Of a DNA stretch of 64,000 nucleotides, positions 49,401 through 57,646 are shown piece by piece; the stretch's first letter is position 1; every line of letters starts with the position of its first letter. This DNA is from Helicoverpa zea (Eukaryota; Arthropoda; Insecta; Lepidoptera; Noctuidae): NCBI RefSeq assembly GCF_022581195.2, contig NC_061462.1:6386001-6450000 (forward strand). The letters are read 5' to 3'. Made by a program: the position numbers and the translations under genes. The notes below the pieces were generated by a model. The model saw nothing but the letters and a program-made list of their open reading frames with translations. It had not been told where the DNA came from and searched no databases.

Positions 49401-51197
49401 GACCCCATAAAGTTTATGTTACATTGTCACGTAAATCCATGTCCGGCCTTTATTTCCCGTTTCCAACAAATAACACTATATCTGCGAATGAATAACATTC
49501 CGCCTTCATATTTTTCACCAAAAGCACCATAAAATAAGGATAAAGGCAATTATTCACCAGATTCAGAGCACGTGGCTCGAGTTTATCAAAACAGCCTTTC
49601 TGTGTACGCCCTTATTTTATGATTTTCCTCAACACATTTTGCTAATCTGTATGTTTAGTGCAGCGGCAAACAAATGCCGGCACAAATTAGGAAGAATAAG
49701 CTTAAATAATAATGAAATATGCCACATGGGAAACGGCGATTTTCCGTGATGGCTGCAACCAAAGATTAAGCAGATAACTCACTCAATCTTGAAGACTCAG
49801 TCCTTTTCCGGATTTTATTGCCCTTTGGGGTTGACAAAATACTTTTTTCTCATCTTTACCCTTATCAGTCACCACCACATCATTCACTCGCATTTCATTC
49901 ATCACTCACCCGATTTATCCTTTCCGCTCTGACTTCTTCGTAGTGTATAAATGCATCACTGTCTCTCTAACTTAGAATTGTTCCGTACTTCGAAAACAAA
50001 AGATTTCCCTTTAAGTTCGTCCACCAAATACCGCAGTTACATGTAAAATAATATTATAAACAAAACAATTTGGTACAAATGTTTCTCGTGAAGTTTTGCT
50101 TAACTTTATCCCAACAATACCATCTTGTTAGAGCTTTTTGAAAAACTGTTTCGCAATCGTGGACTTCGAAAAAGTTTATTGACTTTATAATTTTGTTGTA
50201 GGACAATGACAGGAGTCCCGTTTATGTTCCATTATTAAGACAGCAATCTTTATTTTTCATTTATTTCATAAAAAAAATCAGCTTATCTTCTTGACTAATA
50301 AGGCTCATCAAAATATTAAAATAAATGCATACTTTAGATAGCTACAGCAACAACATTAACATCCATGTAATATTATATTGCAAGTTTACGTTTACGTATA
50401 ATGAAGTGCAGTTAGACGTTGAAATTAATTTCTGAAACAAACTTATCCAACAGAGACAACGTAGTCCACTAACTTAGACTAGTTTACGTCTCTAATTTAT
50501 TAAATTTTCTTTAAAAAACAGGTCAGCTCGACACGATACGCAAAGGCGCATCTATGTCCCGCCTACTCTGTGACAACGGCGACGGGATCCGAGTCATGCA
50601 GCCTCGAGGCTTCCAGCAAATATCGCACGGGTAAGTACTGCCATTACGTACAGCCCGTCTTTATGACTATATGCCATAGCTTGGAGATACAGAGATAGGC
50701 CTTTGAATTACATATACTTGCCAGTTGTGGTGCAGTGTTCGCTGTTAGGCGGTTATGCGGGAGATAAAGGAGCACATCGATTGCTTTCAGAATAGGTATT
50801 ATTGCTTACAAGAAGAACTCGTATACGTATTAAAGTTGACGGTGGGACTTGCCTAACTGTATGTCAATAGGAAGTGGGAAGCTTATGAGACAACAAGTAT
50901 CTCACGTAGGTAGATACGTATTGCTATAAATAGTCAACTATTTTCGTCGAAGGAACAAAGCTTCGAAATAATTCTCAGACGTCAACATGATAAAGCCTGG
51001 GGGAAGATGAACGTGACATTTAATAAAGTAAAACCCGTTACTTAAAATTTGTCTCGTGGAGTCGTGAAATTGATACAGTTTAATATCCCTTTGTATACTA
51101 ATTAATGCAAATTAATTTCAGGAACAAGGTCGTCCCATGCGATCAGCTGCCGTTTGTCGATTTAACGTTGTGGCAAGATGCTAGAGGTCACTTCTAA
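28251..51197 (+). CDS. Secreted animal haem peroxidase, 13 coding exons (main model)
   Basis: Coding exons are 28251-28450, 32215-32405, 35879-36055, 36933-36953, 37910-38106, 40550-40748, 41719-41916, 42980-43130, 43852-44028, 45658-45808, 48335-48536, 50522-50630 and 51122-51197. All introns are GT-AG and all phases agree: 2049 nt, 682 residues. Order in the protein: signal peptide (about 1-18), Pro-rich linker, then the peroxidase fold. Visible sites are Gln174-His178-Asp179 (distal side and calcium), TAFMDLSLVYG (267-277, calcium loop), Arg332, the REHNRIA helix, proximal His437 in AFRHFHTLI, and RGRDHGLGSY (520-529). The family reduces hydrogen peroxide while oxidising substrates and is usually extracellular. 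Thr177 and Gln335 stand where myeloperoxidase has its haem-linking Asp94 and Glu242. The exact orthologue is uncertain, so no symbol is given. Confidence 0.93.
29261..29376 (+). CDS. Peroxidase alternative first coding exon 1B
   Basis: A second start exon preceded by a T-rich tract and AG (29251-29252), 8 bases before the ATG. It encodes MHLRAVIVIYVAWFVYVLKC, a hydrophobic signal-peptide-like start, then TDSVNSPSSDPAIYGAAL. It ends AG|GTTAAT in phase 2, the same phase as exon 1A, so it can join exon 2 directly and give a 654-residue protein. If spliced after exon 1A the frame hits TGA at 29347-29349, so the two exons should be exclusive. The donor is weaker than that of 1A. Confidence 0.65.
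29698..30946. mobile_element. 1.25-kb TIR element with internal foldback (TA target)
   Basis: The left end CAGGGCGGCCCATCCATAGG (then CGTCCAAAAG) is repeated inverted at the right end with one C/T change, and TA flanks both sides. This suits a Tc1/mariner-like or other TA-target element. The interior has a perfect 83-bp inverted repeat (29733-29815 and 30157-30239) and another 16-bp pair (30237-30252 and 30899-30914). The flanks are also inverse of each other (TTAGTTAATATATA / TATATATTAACTAA). There is no transposase frame. It sits in intron 1 of the peroxidase gene. Confidence 0.7.
30947..32214 (+). other. Rest of peroxidase intron 1
   Basis: AT-rich intronic sequence between the TIR element and exon 2. 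The part between exon 1A and exon 1B (28451-29252) and that between exon 1B and the TIR element (29377-29697) are likewise featureless. I see no further alternative exon. Confidence 0.5.
32215..32405 (+). CDS. Peroxidase exon 2
   Basis: Residues 67-131: a Pro-rich start (FSNPPPPLGAGQDP), then CGLAPPFC and YRAIDGSCNNLERP, a conserved pre-catalytic segment of insect peroxidases. Two acceptors 6 bp apart (AG at 32213-32214 and 32219-32220) both keep the frame and differ by Phe-Ser. It ends GAT G|GTAAGA in phase 1. Confidence 0.9.
32406..35878 (+). other. Peroxidase intron 2
   Basis: About 3.5 kb. Two GC-richer patches (32640-32790 and 33100-33240) and a short one at 33490-33560 look like decayed repeats, but I cannot classify them. 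A block at 35085-35165 repeats CGTAGC-type words. The frame at 35151-35435 has no recognisable domain. Confidence 0.45.
35879..36055 (+). CDS. Peroxidase exon 3 (distal haem side)
   Basis: Residues 131-190, with LPNVREISLRLFPD and the catalytic helix QQWGQIITHDMS. Gln174, His178 and Asp179 match Gln91, His95 and Asp96 of myeloperoxidase. Thr177 replaces Asp94. Acceptor CTTCCAG (AG 35877-35878), donor GTAAGT, phase 1 at both ends. Confidence 0.95.
36056..36932 (+). other. Peroxidase intron 3
   Basis: An 877-bp AT-rich intron ending in a good acceptor (TTGTATTTCTACAG). A near-duplicated phrase, AAGAGAACTGTTAAAAATA, occurs twice around 36634-36690. Nothing else was noted. Confidence 0.5.
36933..36953 (+). 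CDS. Peroxidase 21-nt microexon 4
   Basis: A 21-base exon between CTACAG and A|GTAAGT. It enters and leaves in phase 1 and adds seven residues, giving PFATEAEN between Ser189 and Lys198. Skipping it keeps the frame and yields QSHKELVTCC. The perfect donor, good acceptor and exact frame fit support it, although so small an exon needs transcript proof. Confidence 0.7.
36954..37909 (+). other. Peroxidase intron 4
   Basis: AT-rich intron just after the microexon. The sequence TTCAATGTGTAC is repeated within its first 30 bases (36959-36990). No other structure was seen. Confidence 0.5.
37910..38106 (+). CDS. Peroxidase exon 5
   Basis: Residues 197-262: KELVTCCDDNGRLTPDV, then a Pro-rich segment (APLLIPPNDPVHGPQG) and CMNFVRTGTTRDRGC, the usual link between the distal helix and the calcium loop. 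GC-rich against its introns. Acceptor CTCTCAG, donor CCC|GTAAGT, ends in phase 0. Confidence 0.93.
38886..39171. mobile_element. 286-bp hAT MITE with perfect 8-bp TSD
   Basis: Ends are TAGGGCTGCCATC and its inverse GATGGCAGCCCTA, flanked by identical 8-bp ACTTTGAG at 38878-38885 and 39172-39179. TAGGG.TGCCA ends with an 8-bp duplication are typical of hAT. The interior carries clustered CCCGGAC / GTCCGGG words. The perfect duplication suggests a fairly recent insertion. Confidence 0.85.
40257..40411. mobile_element. TIR family 1, second copy (diverged)
   Basis: TTTCAGACTGATTGAATTCC then ATCAAAGTTTGCAGTC on the left and AGCCGACTAAATCTTTGTAA then TGTGCTCGGGC on the right align with the element at 52921-53095. 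They also share the AGTCGGC core with 18444-18934. Boundaries are approximate. Confidence 0.45.
40550..40748 (+). CDS. Peroxidase exon 6 (calcium loop)
   Basis: Residues 263-329, starting ITTVTAFMDLSLVYGSS. Thr267, Phe269, Asp271 and Ser273 match the T-x-F-x-D-x-S calcium site of the family. NIT is a potential N-glycosylation site. Acceptor TTTATACAG (AG 40548-40549), donor GTAAGG, leaves in phase 1. Confidence 0.95.
40749..41718 (+). other. Peroxidase intron 6
   Basis: A 970-bp intron. A GC-richer patch at 41255-41340 (around GAACCCCCGGGGGT) may be a decayed repeat. Frames at 40988-41200 and 41289-41516 are not supported as coding. Confidence 0.45.
41719..41916 (+). CDS. Peroxidase exon 7 (distal Arg)
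   Basis: Residues 329-395: GDIRVNQNPQLTVLQ, LLREHNRIADTLAHLNPHW and IQHINYYEYLPILLG, all classic family blocks. Arg332 matches catalytic Arg239. Gln335 and Asn336 stand where myeloperoxidase has Glu242 and Met243. Acceptor TTTTCCAG, donor GTAAGA, phase 1 at both ends. Confidence 0.96.
41917..42979 (+). other. Peroxidase intron 7
   Basis: About 1.06 kb, AT-rich, with a degraded Helitron-like element from 42790 close to the exon 8 acceptor. Nothing else was recognised. Confidence 0.5.
42790..42955 (-). mobile_element. Degraded Helitron-like element in intron 7
   Basis: CTAGCTTCTGCCCGCGGTTT then CACCCGCGTCCC, followed by GGTGACAAAACTCCTAAGTC and CTTCTCCCGGGTC, is the inverse of the element at 53921-54095, with substitutions and small deletions. 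The right end (its 5' end) is blurred. It ends about 25 bp before exon 8. Confidence 0.6.
42980..43130 (+). CDS. Peroxidase exon 8 (proximal His)
   Basis: Residues 395-445: YPGAHGYINDYNPGVDPSVL, then AAFRHFHTLIRGYLK. His437 is the proximal haem ligand by position in the AFR-x-x-HTLI motif. Acceptor TATGTACAG, donor GTAAGT, leaves in phase 2. Confidence 0.95.
43131..43851 (+). other. Peroxidase intron 8
   Basis: A 721-bp intron, about a third of which is the 227-bp palindromic MITE at 43221-43447. The remainder is plain AT-rich sequence. Confidence 0.6.
43221..43447. mobile_element. 227-bp palindromic MITE, copy 1
   Basis: Ends TAGTTCGGCCATTCAGAGAA and its inverse, with terminal inverted repeats of about 60 bp, flanked by TA. 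A nearly identical 227-bp copy lies at 57420-57646, differing at only about two adjacent bases. There is no coding capacity. TA target duplication suggests a Tc1/mariner-like or similar transposase source. Confidence 0.85.
43852..44028 (+). CDS. Peroxidase exon 9
   Basis: Residues 445-504: LISENRQVVGTVRMSDWFNR, DNAFDHLARGLATQEQDF and DSEMTQFLFK, the helical segment after the proximal His. Acceptor TATTTTTCACAG, donor GTAAGT, phase 2 at both ends (177 nt). Confidence 0.95.
44029..45657 (+). other. Peroxidase intron 9
   Basis: About 1.6 kb of AT-rich sequence. A faint Helitron-like end (CACCCGTGGTTTCACC, near 44429) is too degraded to call separately. Confidence 0.5.
45658..45808 (+). CDS. Peroxidase exon 10 (RGRDHG block)
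   Basis: Residues 504-554: TDIQRGRDHGLGSYSATRAA and SVPKSFHDMLDFISEE. The family's RGRDHG signature is intact. The residue after Tyr529 is Ser, where many members have Asn. Acceptor TTCATTGCAG. The donor GAG|GTGTGT is the weakest of the main-model donors; phase 0 at the end. Confidence 0.94.
45809..48334 (+). other. Peroxidase intron 10
   Basis: The longest intron without a clear insertion (2.5 kb), AT-rich. A phrase at about 46940-46990 (GGCTGGCGATTTCACCGGC) may be a very old Helitron-like end. No exon was seen. Confidence 0.45.
48335..48536 (+). CDS. Peroxidase exon 11
   Basis: Residues 555-622: ALYETPQDVELVVAGSLERN, VPGAQAGPTYLCILTEQFYR and RVGDRYFYE, the standard late blocks of the fold. 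Acceptor TTCTTCAACAG, donor A|GTAAGT, leaves in phase 1. Confidence 0.96.
48537..50521 (+). other. Peroxidase intron 11
   Basis: About 2 kb, AT-rich. Short facing words CAGGGTAC (48856) and GTGTCACCCTGTATA (48919-48933) could be the ends of a very small TA-target element, but the match is too short to call. Confidence 0.45.
50522..50630 (+). CDS. Peroxidase exon 12
   Basis: Residues 622-658: SQLDTIRKGASMSRLLCDNG then RVMQPRGF. Matches the conserved L..IRK.S..R..CDN..I..VQP..F block near the C-terminus. Acceptor AAAAAACAG, donor GTAAGT, leaves in phase 2. Confidence 0.95.
50631..51121 (+). other. Peroxidase intron 12
   Basis: A 491-bp AT-rich intron ending AATTTCAG. No insertion recognised. 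Confidence 0.5.
51122..51197 (+). CDS. Peroxidase exon 13, terminal
   Basis: Residues 658-682: NKVVPCDQLPFVDLTLWQ then a short tail ending GHF and TAA (51195-51197). The C-x-x-[LIV]-P-x-[LIV]-D-L block is the usual end of the peroxidase domain, so there is no extra C-terminal domain. Confidence 0.94.
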
Positions 51198-51233
51198 GTT
51201 TAGTTTACAATTATATAAAATAATGGCAGACAA

Positions 51234-51403
51234 AATAAATAAAATAATAATGACAAAATAAGACGTTACCGCTAACATTTTTAGGGTTATTTTGTAAATG
51301 ACAAAATACTCGTACAACTAGAAAAATAATTTGATAAATTATGACTTCCCGAAATATTAATAGAAGTATTCTATTTTCCATCACAATATATTGTAATAAT
51401 AAA
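51234..51403 (+). terminator. Candidate polyadenylation signals of the peroxidase gene
   Basis: AATAAA occurs at 51234-51239 and 51238-51243, about 40 bases after the stop, and again at 51398-51403, followed by a T-rich stretch. Either could end the transcript. Confidence 0.45.
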
Positions 51404-52513
51404 GTTTTTATTTTATTTTTAGTTACCAGTTCCATAACAACTTTCAAAATAAGGTGTCAATTCTTTGACTGAAACTACTTTATTTATTTTGGTGATTCGC
51501 AGTTTTTTTCTTATCCAGTGTAAAAATGGTAAAATATATTTTTATTTATTTGTACAGATAATGATGCTAAGTTGTAAATGTGTTCATGGCCATTTTACTA
51601 ATGTAATGTATATATTTTTGTGCTATTCTACAAGTTACGTAAGTACTGTTTAATTAAATAGATTCAGCATATTTTGCTACTGTGTAAAATAACTTTTTAC
51701 GTACTTTATTTGACATGAATGGTAAGCAAGAAAGTTGTGTGTTTGTAATTAAAAGTGAAAATAAAGTATTTGTTTGTAATTTTAATGTTTTATTTACATA
51801 CCTATTTATCAAAAAATATCTTCGTCTTCAGGAGAGGAGATTTGGGATTGAAACATACTGTATTAGGCAGCAAAGTGTGGGTAAACAGTGGGGTAAACTA
51901 GGACACTAATACACAAAGGGTTGCTTGATGCTCATTTGTTTGATGAACCCAAATGGGTATCGTATCTCACAAATCTGTTTTGGGCTTAACCTGCTTAACT
52001 TTGTAAGCAAACTCAAAGACTAGACATTCTTTGAGCAAGACAAATATAGAAAGGTAGACGATATCAACCTGAATTTAAGACTACGTTAGGATTTTATAGA
52101 GCTTGATCCTTTATGCAGAACGAAGACAGCTATGTAATATGTAGTAGTAGTATAATAATAATGGAGAATTGAAAAAAATATGTGTTAGAGAGATCATCTT
52201 TTCATGTAAACCTATCATGGTTTTCAAAAACCGTAGTTAATTTCTAACTTTAAAGGGGTACTGCTAAGTCATTACTTTAGTAATGGCTCAAAATAATATA
52301 CTTTATTATCAGGTGCTACAATGCGTCTATGATTTGTTCTAGAAGAGTCTTTTGGACGGTCTACAATCTGGACCATCTGGACAAGTGTAGTTGACACGAC
52401 AATACCGCAGTAACTCAAGATATGTCATAATTCAGCCATGTCACTTACAAACACGTCTAGTCTGTGGGCTGTGGCATGACTGTGTCGCTTGACATATGTT
52501 ATGATATTTTGGA
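51404..52513. other. Intergenic, downstream of peroxidase
   Basis: AT-rich, with frames of 62-78 codons that show no domain or bias. Nothing recognised. Confidence 0.5.
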
Positions 52514-52517
52514 TACA

Positions 52518-52895
52518 GTGAGTGAGTGAGTGAGTGAGTGAGTGGCGTCCACGGCCGGTTTCGGCCACGGCGGCTGTTCTCACTTAAGGAGATCAGCCAG
52601 CTGCGCAGGACATATTATAGTGCACAAGCATTTACGCAGACACAAGTGCACTCCCTATTCCTTCACTCTCATAACCCGATGGGACGGCAATCCGACACGA
52701 CCGGAAAGAGATCAGGCGCAGGATCGACATTTACGTGCTCTCCGATGCACGGGTGAATCAATCACCAACTTCCAGACTACGGGCTGCTTTGTGAAAGTTT
52801 AAGAAAACCCACAAAGCGATTTCTGCCCGACCCGGGAATTGAACCCGAGACCTCGAGTGCAGCAGCCGCGCTTGCGACCACTAGACCAACGAGGC
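52518..52895 (-). mobile_element. tRNA-derived SINE
   Basis: On the minus strand it starts GCCTCGTTGGTCTAGTGG. A box-A-like TGGTCTAGTGG lies at 52888-52878 and box-B-like GGTTCAATTCC at 52845-52835, the internal promoter of RNA polymerase III. A non-tRNA body of about 300 bp follows, then a tail of (TCAC)n, seen as GTGA repeats at 52518-52545. No clean target duplication was found; the right flank has partial repeats of ACTAAGATAC. Frames across it are shadows. Confidence 0.8.
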
Positions 52896-52920
52896 AGACT
52901 AAGATACTAAGAGATACTAA

Positions 52921-53095
52921 GAGTACACTACAGACTAAATAGTCTTGATTCCAATCAAAGTTTTCAGTCAGTTACCAGCTGCTACATACCTGATCTTTGT
53001 AATGTGCTTACAGCCATTCATCTTCATACTAATTTATGAGCCCATGGCCCAAACAAATTATCGGCTGACTAAAAGTTTACATTGTGCGGGTAGGT
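52921..53095. mobile_element. TIR family 1, third copy
   Basis: GAGTACACTACAGACTAAAT on the left and CTGACTAAAAGTTTACATTG then TGCGGGTAGGTAC on the right are loosely inverse. They match elements at 18444-18934 and about 40257-40411, with the shared words ATCAAAGTTT and TTTATGAGCCC. It lies just beside the SINE. Confidence 0.5.
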
Positions 53096-53920
53096 ACACT
53101 AAAGGGACATCTAAATTAAGCCGAGTTAGGCAGGTTTGTAAATATAAAGCTTAAATTGGAAAGTTTCAAGTCTATTTCGTACATGATATCAATGTGTACT
53201 ATTTTTCAGCTACAAAAGTTTTTTTCAAATATCTAACACGACATAACACAATATGAAACCTAAGGTGAGCACTGAAATCTTTATACTTTATTCAATAAAT
53301 GTATATCTAGTTCAGAGCTGAAGAAAACGTTGGAATTCCAAAGCTATTTGATGAAGAAATTATTATGTTATCTATTGAATTTTCATAGAAAACTGTTCTG
53401 AAAGTTAGCACCTTTTATTCGAGACAAATATTTAAAATTCTTCCATAGTGTAGCGTTCAAATTGTTTTTACAATCTTGTGGTGCTTTTATTTTACGAAAA
53501 AAGGGATAAAGATGAATTCTTTTCCATTTTCTAGTAGCAGCAAAATGTTTTCACGTAGTCTTAATCATTTCTAAAAGATTAGTTTTCGAAATTAAATTAA
53601 CTGTAGACATCAGTCAGTAGCAACTTTAACCAAAATTCTAAGTCCTTACAAACATACAGATTCTTTTTCGAAATTCCTACTTATCTACGATAATTTTAAG
53701 AAGCCTACCCGCATAATTTCCGGTCTGGCTGAACAACTTACAAAGTTGTATAGTTAAGTAAGGCTAGCAGACTTACAGCTGTAATTATACGAAGCAACTA
53801 CGAATGCTTAACGTTTTAAATCTCGGCTGTTAATTATTAGTGTTGGCAACATTTTTCAGATATTTTTGTTGGTGTAATAAAAGTGCCGTTCCTAGACTTT
53901 GTCAAGGCATTCGCTACTAA
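53096..53920. other. Intergenic, nothing recognised
   Basis: AT-rich sequence between two small mobile elements, without frames or repeats that I can identify. Confidence 0.5.
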
Positions 53921-54095
53921 TCTATATATATATAAAAATGAAACCCGGTTTCCGTTGTCACGACATAACATGAAAACGGCTTGACCGATTTGGCTGAAAA
54001 TTAGAGGGGAAGTAACTGACCCGGGAGAAGGTTTTAGGATAGTTTTTGTCACCATTCGACTACGGGACGCGGGTGAAACTGCGGGCAAAAGCTAG
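53921..54095 (+). mobile_element. Short Helitron-like element
   Basis: A 175-bp element starting TCTATATATATATAAAAATG after an A and ending GGGCAAAAGCTAG before a T, the Helitron boundary pattern. It contains CGGCTTGACCGATTTGGCTG, common in short lepidopteran repeats. Copies in worse condition lie at 42790-42955 (minus) and 21035-21154 (plus). Confidence 0.7.
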
Positions 54096-57000
54096 TTATA
54101 AATAAACAAATAAACTTATAACTTACCTATGTTAAATCAAACGTTATTTCATTCATTTATTTGGTTGTCATTTGTTGTAAAGTTGTACAAGTTATACTTA
54201 ATGTGAAATTAAAATCACCTCGAGTGTAAAATTATATGACCTTCCTGGAGTTGTCACGCAAGTGTCAGAACGGAACATGTTGGAAACTTAATGTTGTAGA
54301 AAATCGACACGACTATATAAGTTCATGTTTTCGTAGAGATATTAGTTTTCATAAATTCAAAAGACTGGTAGATATAACCATTATAACATTTTTTATGTAC
54401 GCAAATAATAAAGTATTATTCGGTGAACCTTTATCGCCAAGATTTCTTCTACTCTAGAAACACTAAATACTACGTGTTTAAATACAGAATGCTAAGTACA
54501 CCCTTCTGTTTTCAAACTTGAGCAGGTTTGACAACACAGCAGCTTTTTCGCTGCATCGTTAACATTATGCGGTCCATTTAGCCAGTACCGTGTACTCTCT
54601 TGTAGTGTCAGATTGTTTCAACGCTGCAAGGTTACGACTTTTAAACGCGCTGCAGCGCTTTTTGATGCAAATCGGCCAAACATGCAGTTGTTTATTCAAG
54701 CAGAATTAATTTAAGAGTGCTTGTGACTCTAGTAAGTTAACCATTTTTTGAAATAAATAATATCTTTAATCTGATTTTTTATTTAAACGAATATATGTAT
54801 ATACGTAGGAACCTGCATATTATGAAAACTTAACCAATGGAAACAAAGTTAATAAACCTGTAATATTTTTTTTCTACCACAAAGATTTCTTTCAAACAGT
54901 TTGTTAAACAAAATGTACGCTGTCGCATTCGATCTCGTATTACAGGATCTGCTCATTTCCTATGTACCAAGTAATGGCCGACCGACAGAATCATGCAAGA
55001 GTTTCGCGTCGACGAACAAATTTATGGTAATTTACACCCCACCCTACCAGACACCAACTTTAAATTGTTCAAGGAAACGACGTACCGTGATTTCTTAAGC
55101 TCAGGTATTTTATACTCTTTGCTTTAGAAAATCTGACTAAATATTTAAGCTGGCAGATATTTCTCGAAGGAAAGTAATGTTTATCTTCATTTATCTAGAA
55201 GTTACGACGACGCCAAGAAATTTTCTGGCTACAACTGATATTCTGAGAATTGTTACTAGAAACTGAGAAATCTAATTAGACTACGCTAATTACGTAATAA
55301 AATAGATCTCGTAATTATTCCTAAATTAATGAAAACTTTAATTGTAAGTGTTCAGATTTGAAAGCTTTGATTTGTTGTTTTGAAGACTTATTTATTTTTA
55401 ACTTCGCTACAAATATAAACTATGTAGTATGAAAATTAGGATTAAAAAAAAACTGAAAATTGGGAGTGATTTATTGAAGTTTAGTTCGTATACAAAACAG
55501 ATGTGAATTTTATTGCAAGATTAAATCTACATTTTTTCCAAAAACTCAACAGAGAAGGTGATGAATGGCGAAGCGACTTAATACAGGATCAATGCACTTG
55601 GAACATTACCTACCATCAACCTCAATAACTGTCCTCCTATTTACTTATTGCAAGTCTTAGTAGCAAACTAAACAAATCAATATACCTACTTAAAAACTTT
55701 TACGTAATTACAAACCTAAGTACTCATTTACCAGATATTTAAAACCTAAGTACCTAGACCAACAAAACTTGAGATTTAAAGAATAAAGGTCCTCTAAAAG
55801 TCTTTATAAAAAGACTTAAATACTCTTCTAAAAATATAATTGCTGTAATAAAATTAAATTAAACTCGTGAGGGCACGAAAGAGTATCAAAGAGATCGCAA
55901 GGTTAGATATACTCATTTGTCGGTCTACCAAAAGCTTTTATTCAGTAAACCTGTTCACATTTCAAAGTCAGAACGCCTAGATAACATGAATTCCCAAAGT
56001 AATTAAAAGTTTTGTTCCTCCCGCGTCATAGTCACAAAAATAGACCTAATGAGATTACAGATAAGCTCATGACTGATCTTTTAATTTATAAAACATGAGA
56101 AGCTCTAGAATTTTGCGTCACTCTGTAAATTGGTAGATTTGTGATGTTTTAATTTTCTATAGACTGACACGGCTTAGAACTAATGGCAGTTTGAAAGCAG
56201 TTTAGGTACCAATATTTTAATAGCTAGTGCTAGTGTTAAATTTCATTTACAAAAAAGTCTAGTCTAGTGTCTAGCAGTTACCTATCGCTTAACCTGGCAA
56301 CAGTCGAAGAAACTTTTATTTAATCAAGCTTGAAACGAGGGTTTCTCCCGTAGACGGTTTTCCTAGTAAATCATAATGTATGTTATGGGTAAGAAAAAGA
56401 TTTAGATTTATTACTTTTTCAAGCGTACGTTAGTATAAAAATTAGACTTTAATAAAAAACTAAATTTATTTCTAGACATACTCCATTACAAAAACAATTA
56501 GTTACTTAGTATGGATCTGCTGACTTTGATTTTGTTGAAAAATACTGAAAATGTTTTTTTTTCCTCCTTCGAGGGAAACATGAGATAACGTTTTCAATCA
56601 AATTTTGAAAATCGAATGGCCTTTATGGACGTTTAGTGATGTGCCAAATTGTTTTCGGCCCTAAAAGCTATTTTCCACTCCTATAATTGTATTTTGTTCT
56701 ACTTCGCATGTTCCCCAATGTTTGAATCTCCTTTGACACAAAGGAGGCACGTAATAATGATAGATACTGGCTGAAAACGAAATTTCTATTTGAATGTTGG
56801 CTGTCTATCTTTACTCTAGGGGTTGGGCCTTTTTACATGTAGTCGATTTGTCTTCAATAAGTTTTTGGTTTCTTTTTCTATATTATGTAAAGTCGCATTT
56901 AATCAAGTTCGTTTTTTTTTGTATTTAAGTTATCTGTGGATCTATTTTTGAATACATTTTAAGCGTCGTATAAAGTCGTAGGTATGTTTTTACACCACCA

Positions 57001-57419
57001 GGGGAAAATAATATAAAAAAAACAAAGATTTTCCCGAAGAATATCTAAATACAAATATTTTACAAACCACTGTTCGAATAAGAGAAATAAACAACAGAAA
57101 TGATTGAAAGCTGAAGACCGGTCCAGAATTCGTAACGTCCTCAGGGGGTTATCGATACGAATTGTTATAAATATCTGAATATCTGTTCAATCCCTTTCGT
57201 TCATACCAGTATGAATCGTACGAAGAATTTTCAACAGTGTCGGATCAGTTTATAAAACTTAAATGAGACGGGGATACGTTGAGACAGAAAGGGTTAGGTA
57301 CATATTTTTCATTTTTAAAGTGAGAAATCAACTCAATTTACAGTCTGAAAGTCGGAAGAAGAAAATCTAGCTAACGAGTCACTATAGATTGTTGACTTTC
57401 AATTACTAATAGTGAACTA
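54096..57419. other. Intergenic, nothing recognised
   Basis: About 3.3 kb, AT-rich. The small frames at 54236-54457 and 54901-55098 have no domain. No transposon ends or RNA genes were seen. Confidence 0.5.
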
Positions 57420-57646
57420 TAGTTCGGCCATTCAGAGAATGCGTTCCTGACACGTCGCGATTGAACTGACGACGTAATAACATTCATTGATTATTGATAT
57501 AATAATGTTGTTTTAATGCTCCTCAATTGTTAAAACGGTAAACAACCAGCAAAAATATTTTTATCGTAACTGCAACGCCATTGCAAAGTTACGTCGTCAG
57601 TTCAATCGCGACGTGTCAGGAACGCATTCTCTGAATGGCCGAACTA
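57420..57646. mobile_element. 227-bp palindromic MITE, copy 2
   Basis: The same length and almost the same sequence as the intronic copy at 43221-43447; the only difference I see is CTAC versus ATAAC-type change just inside the left arm. TA flanks both ends. It lies 100 bp before Helitron copy B. Confidence 0.85.
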
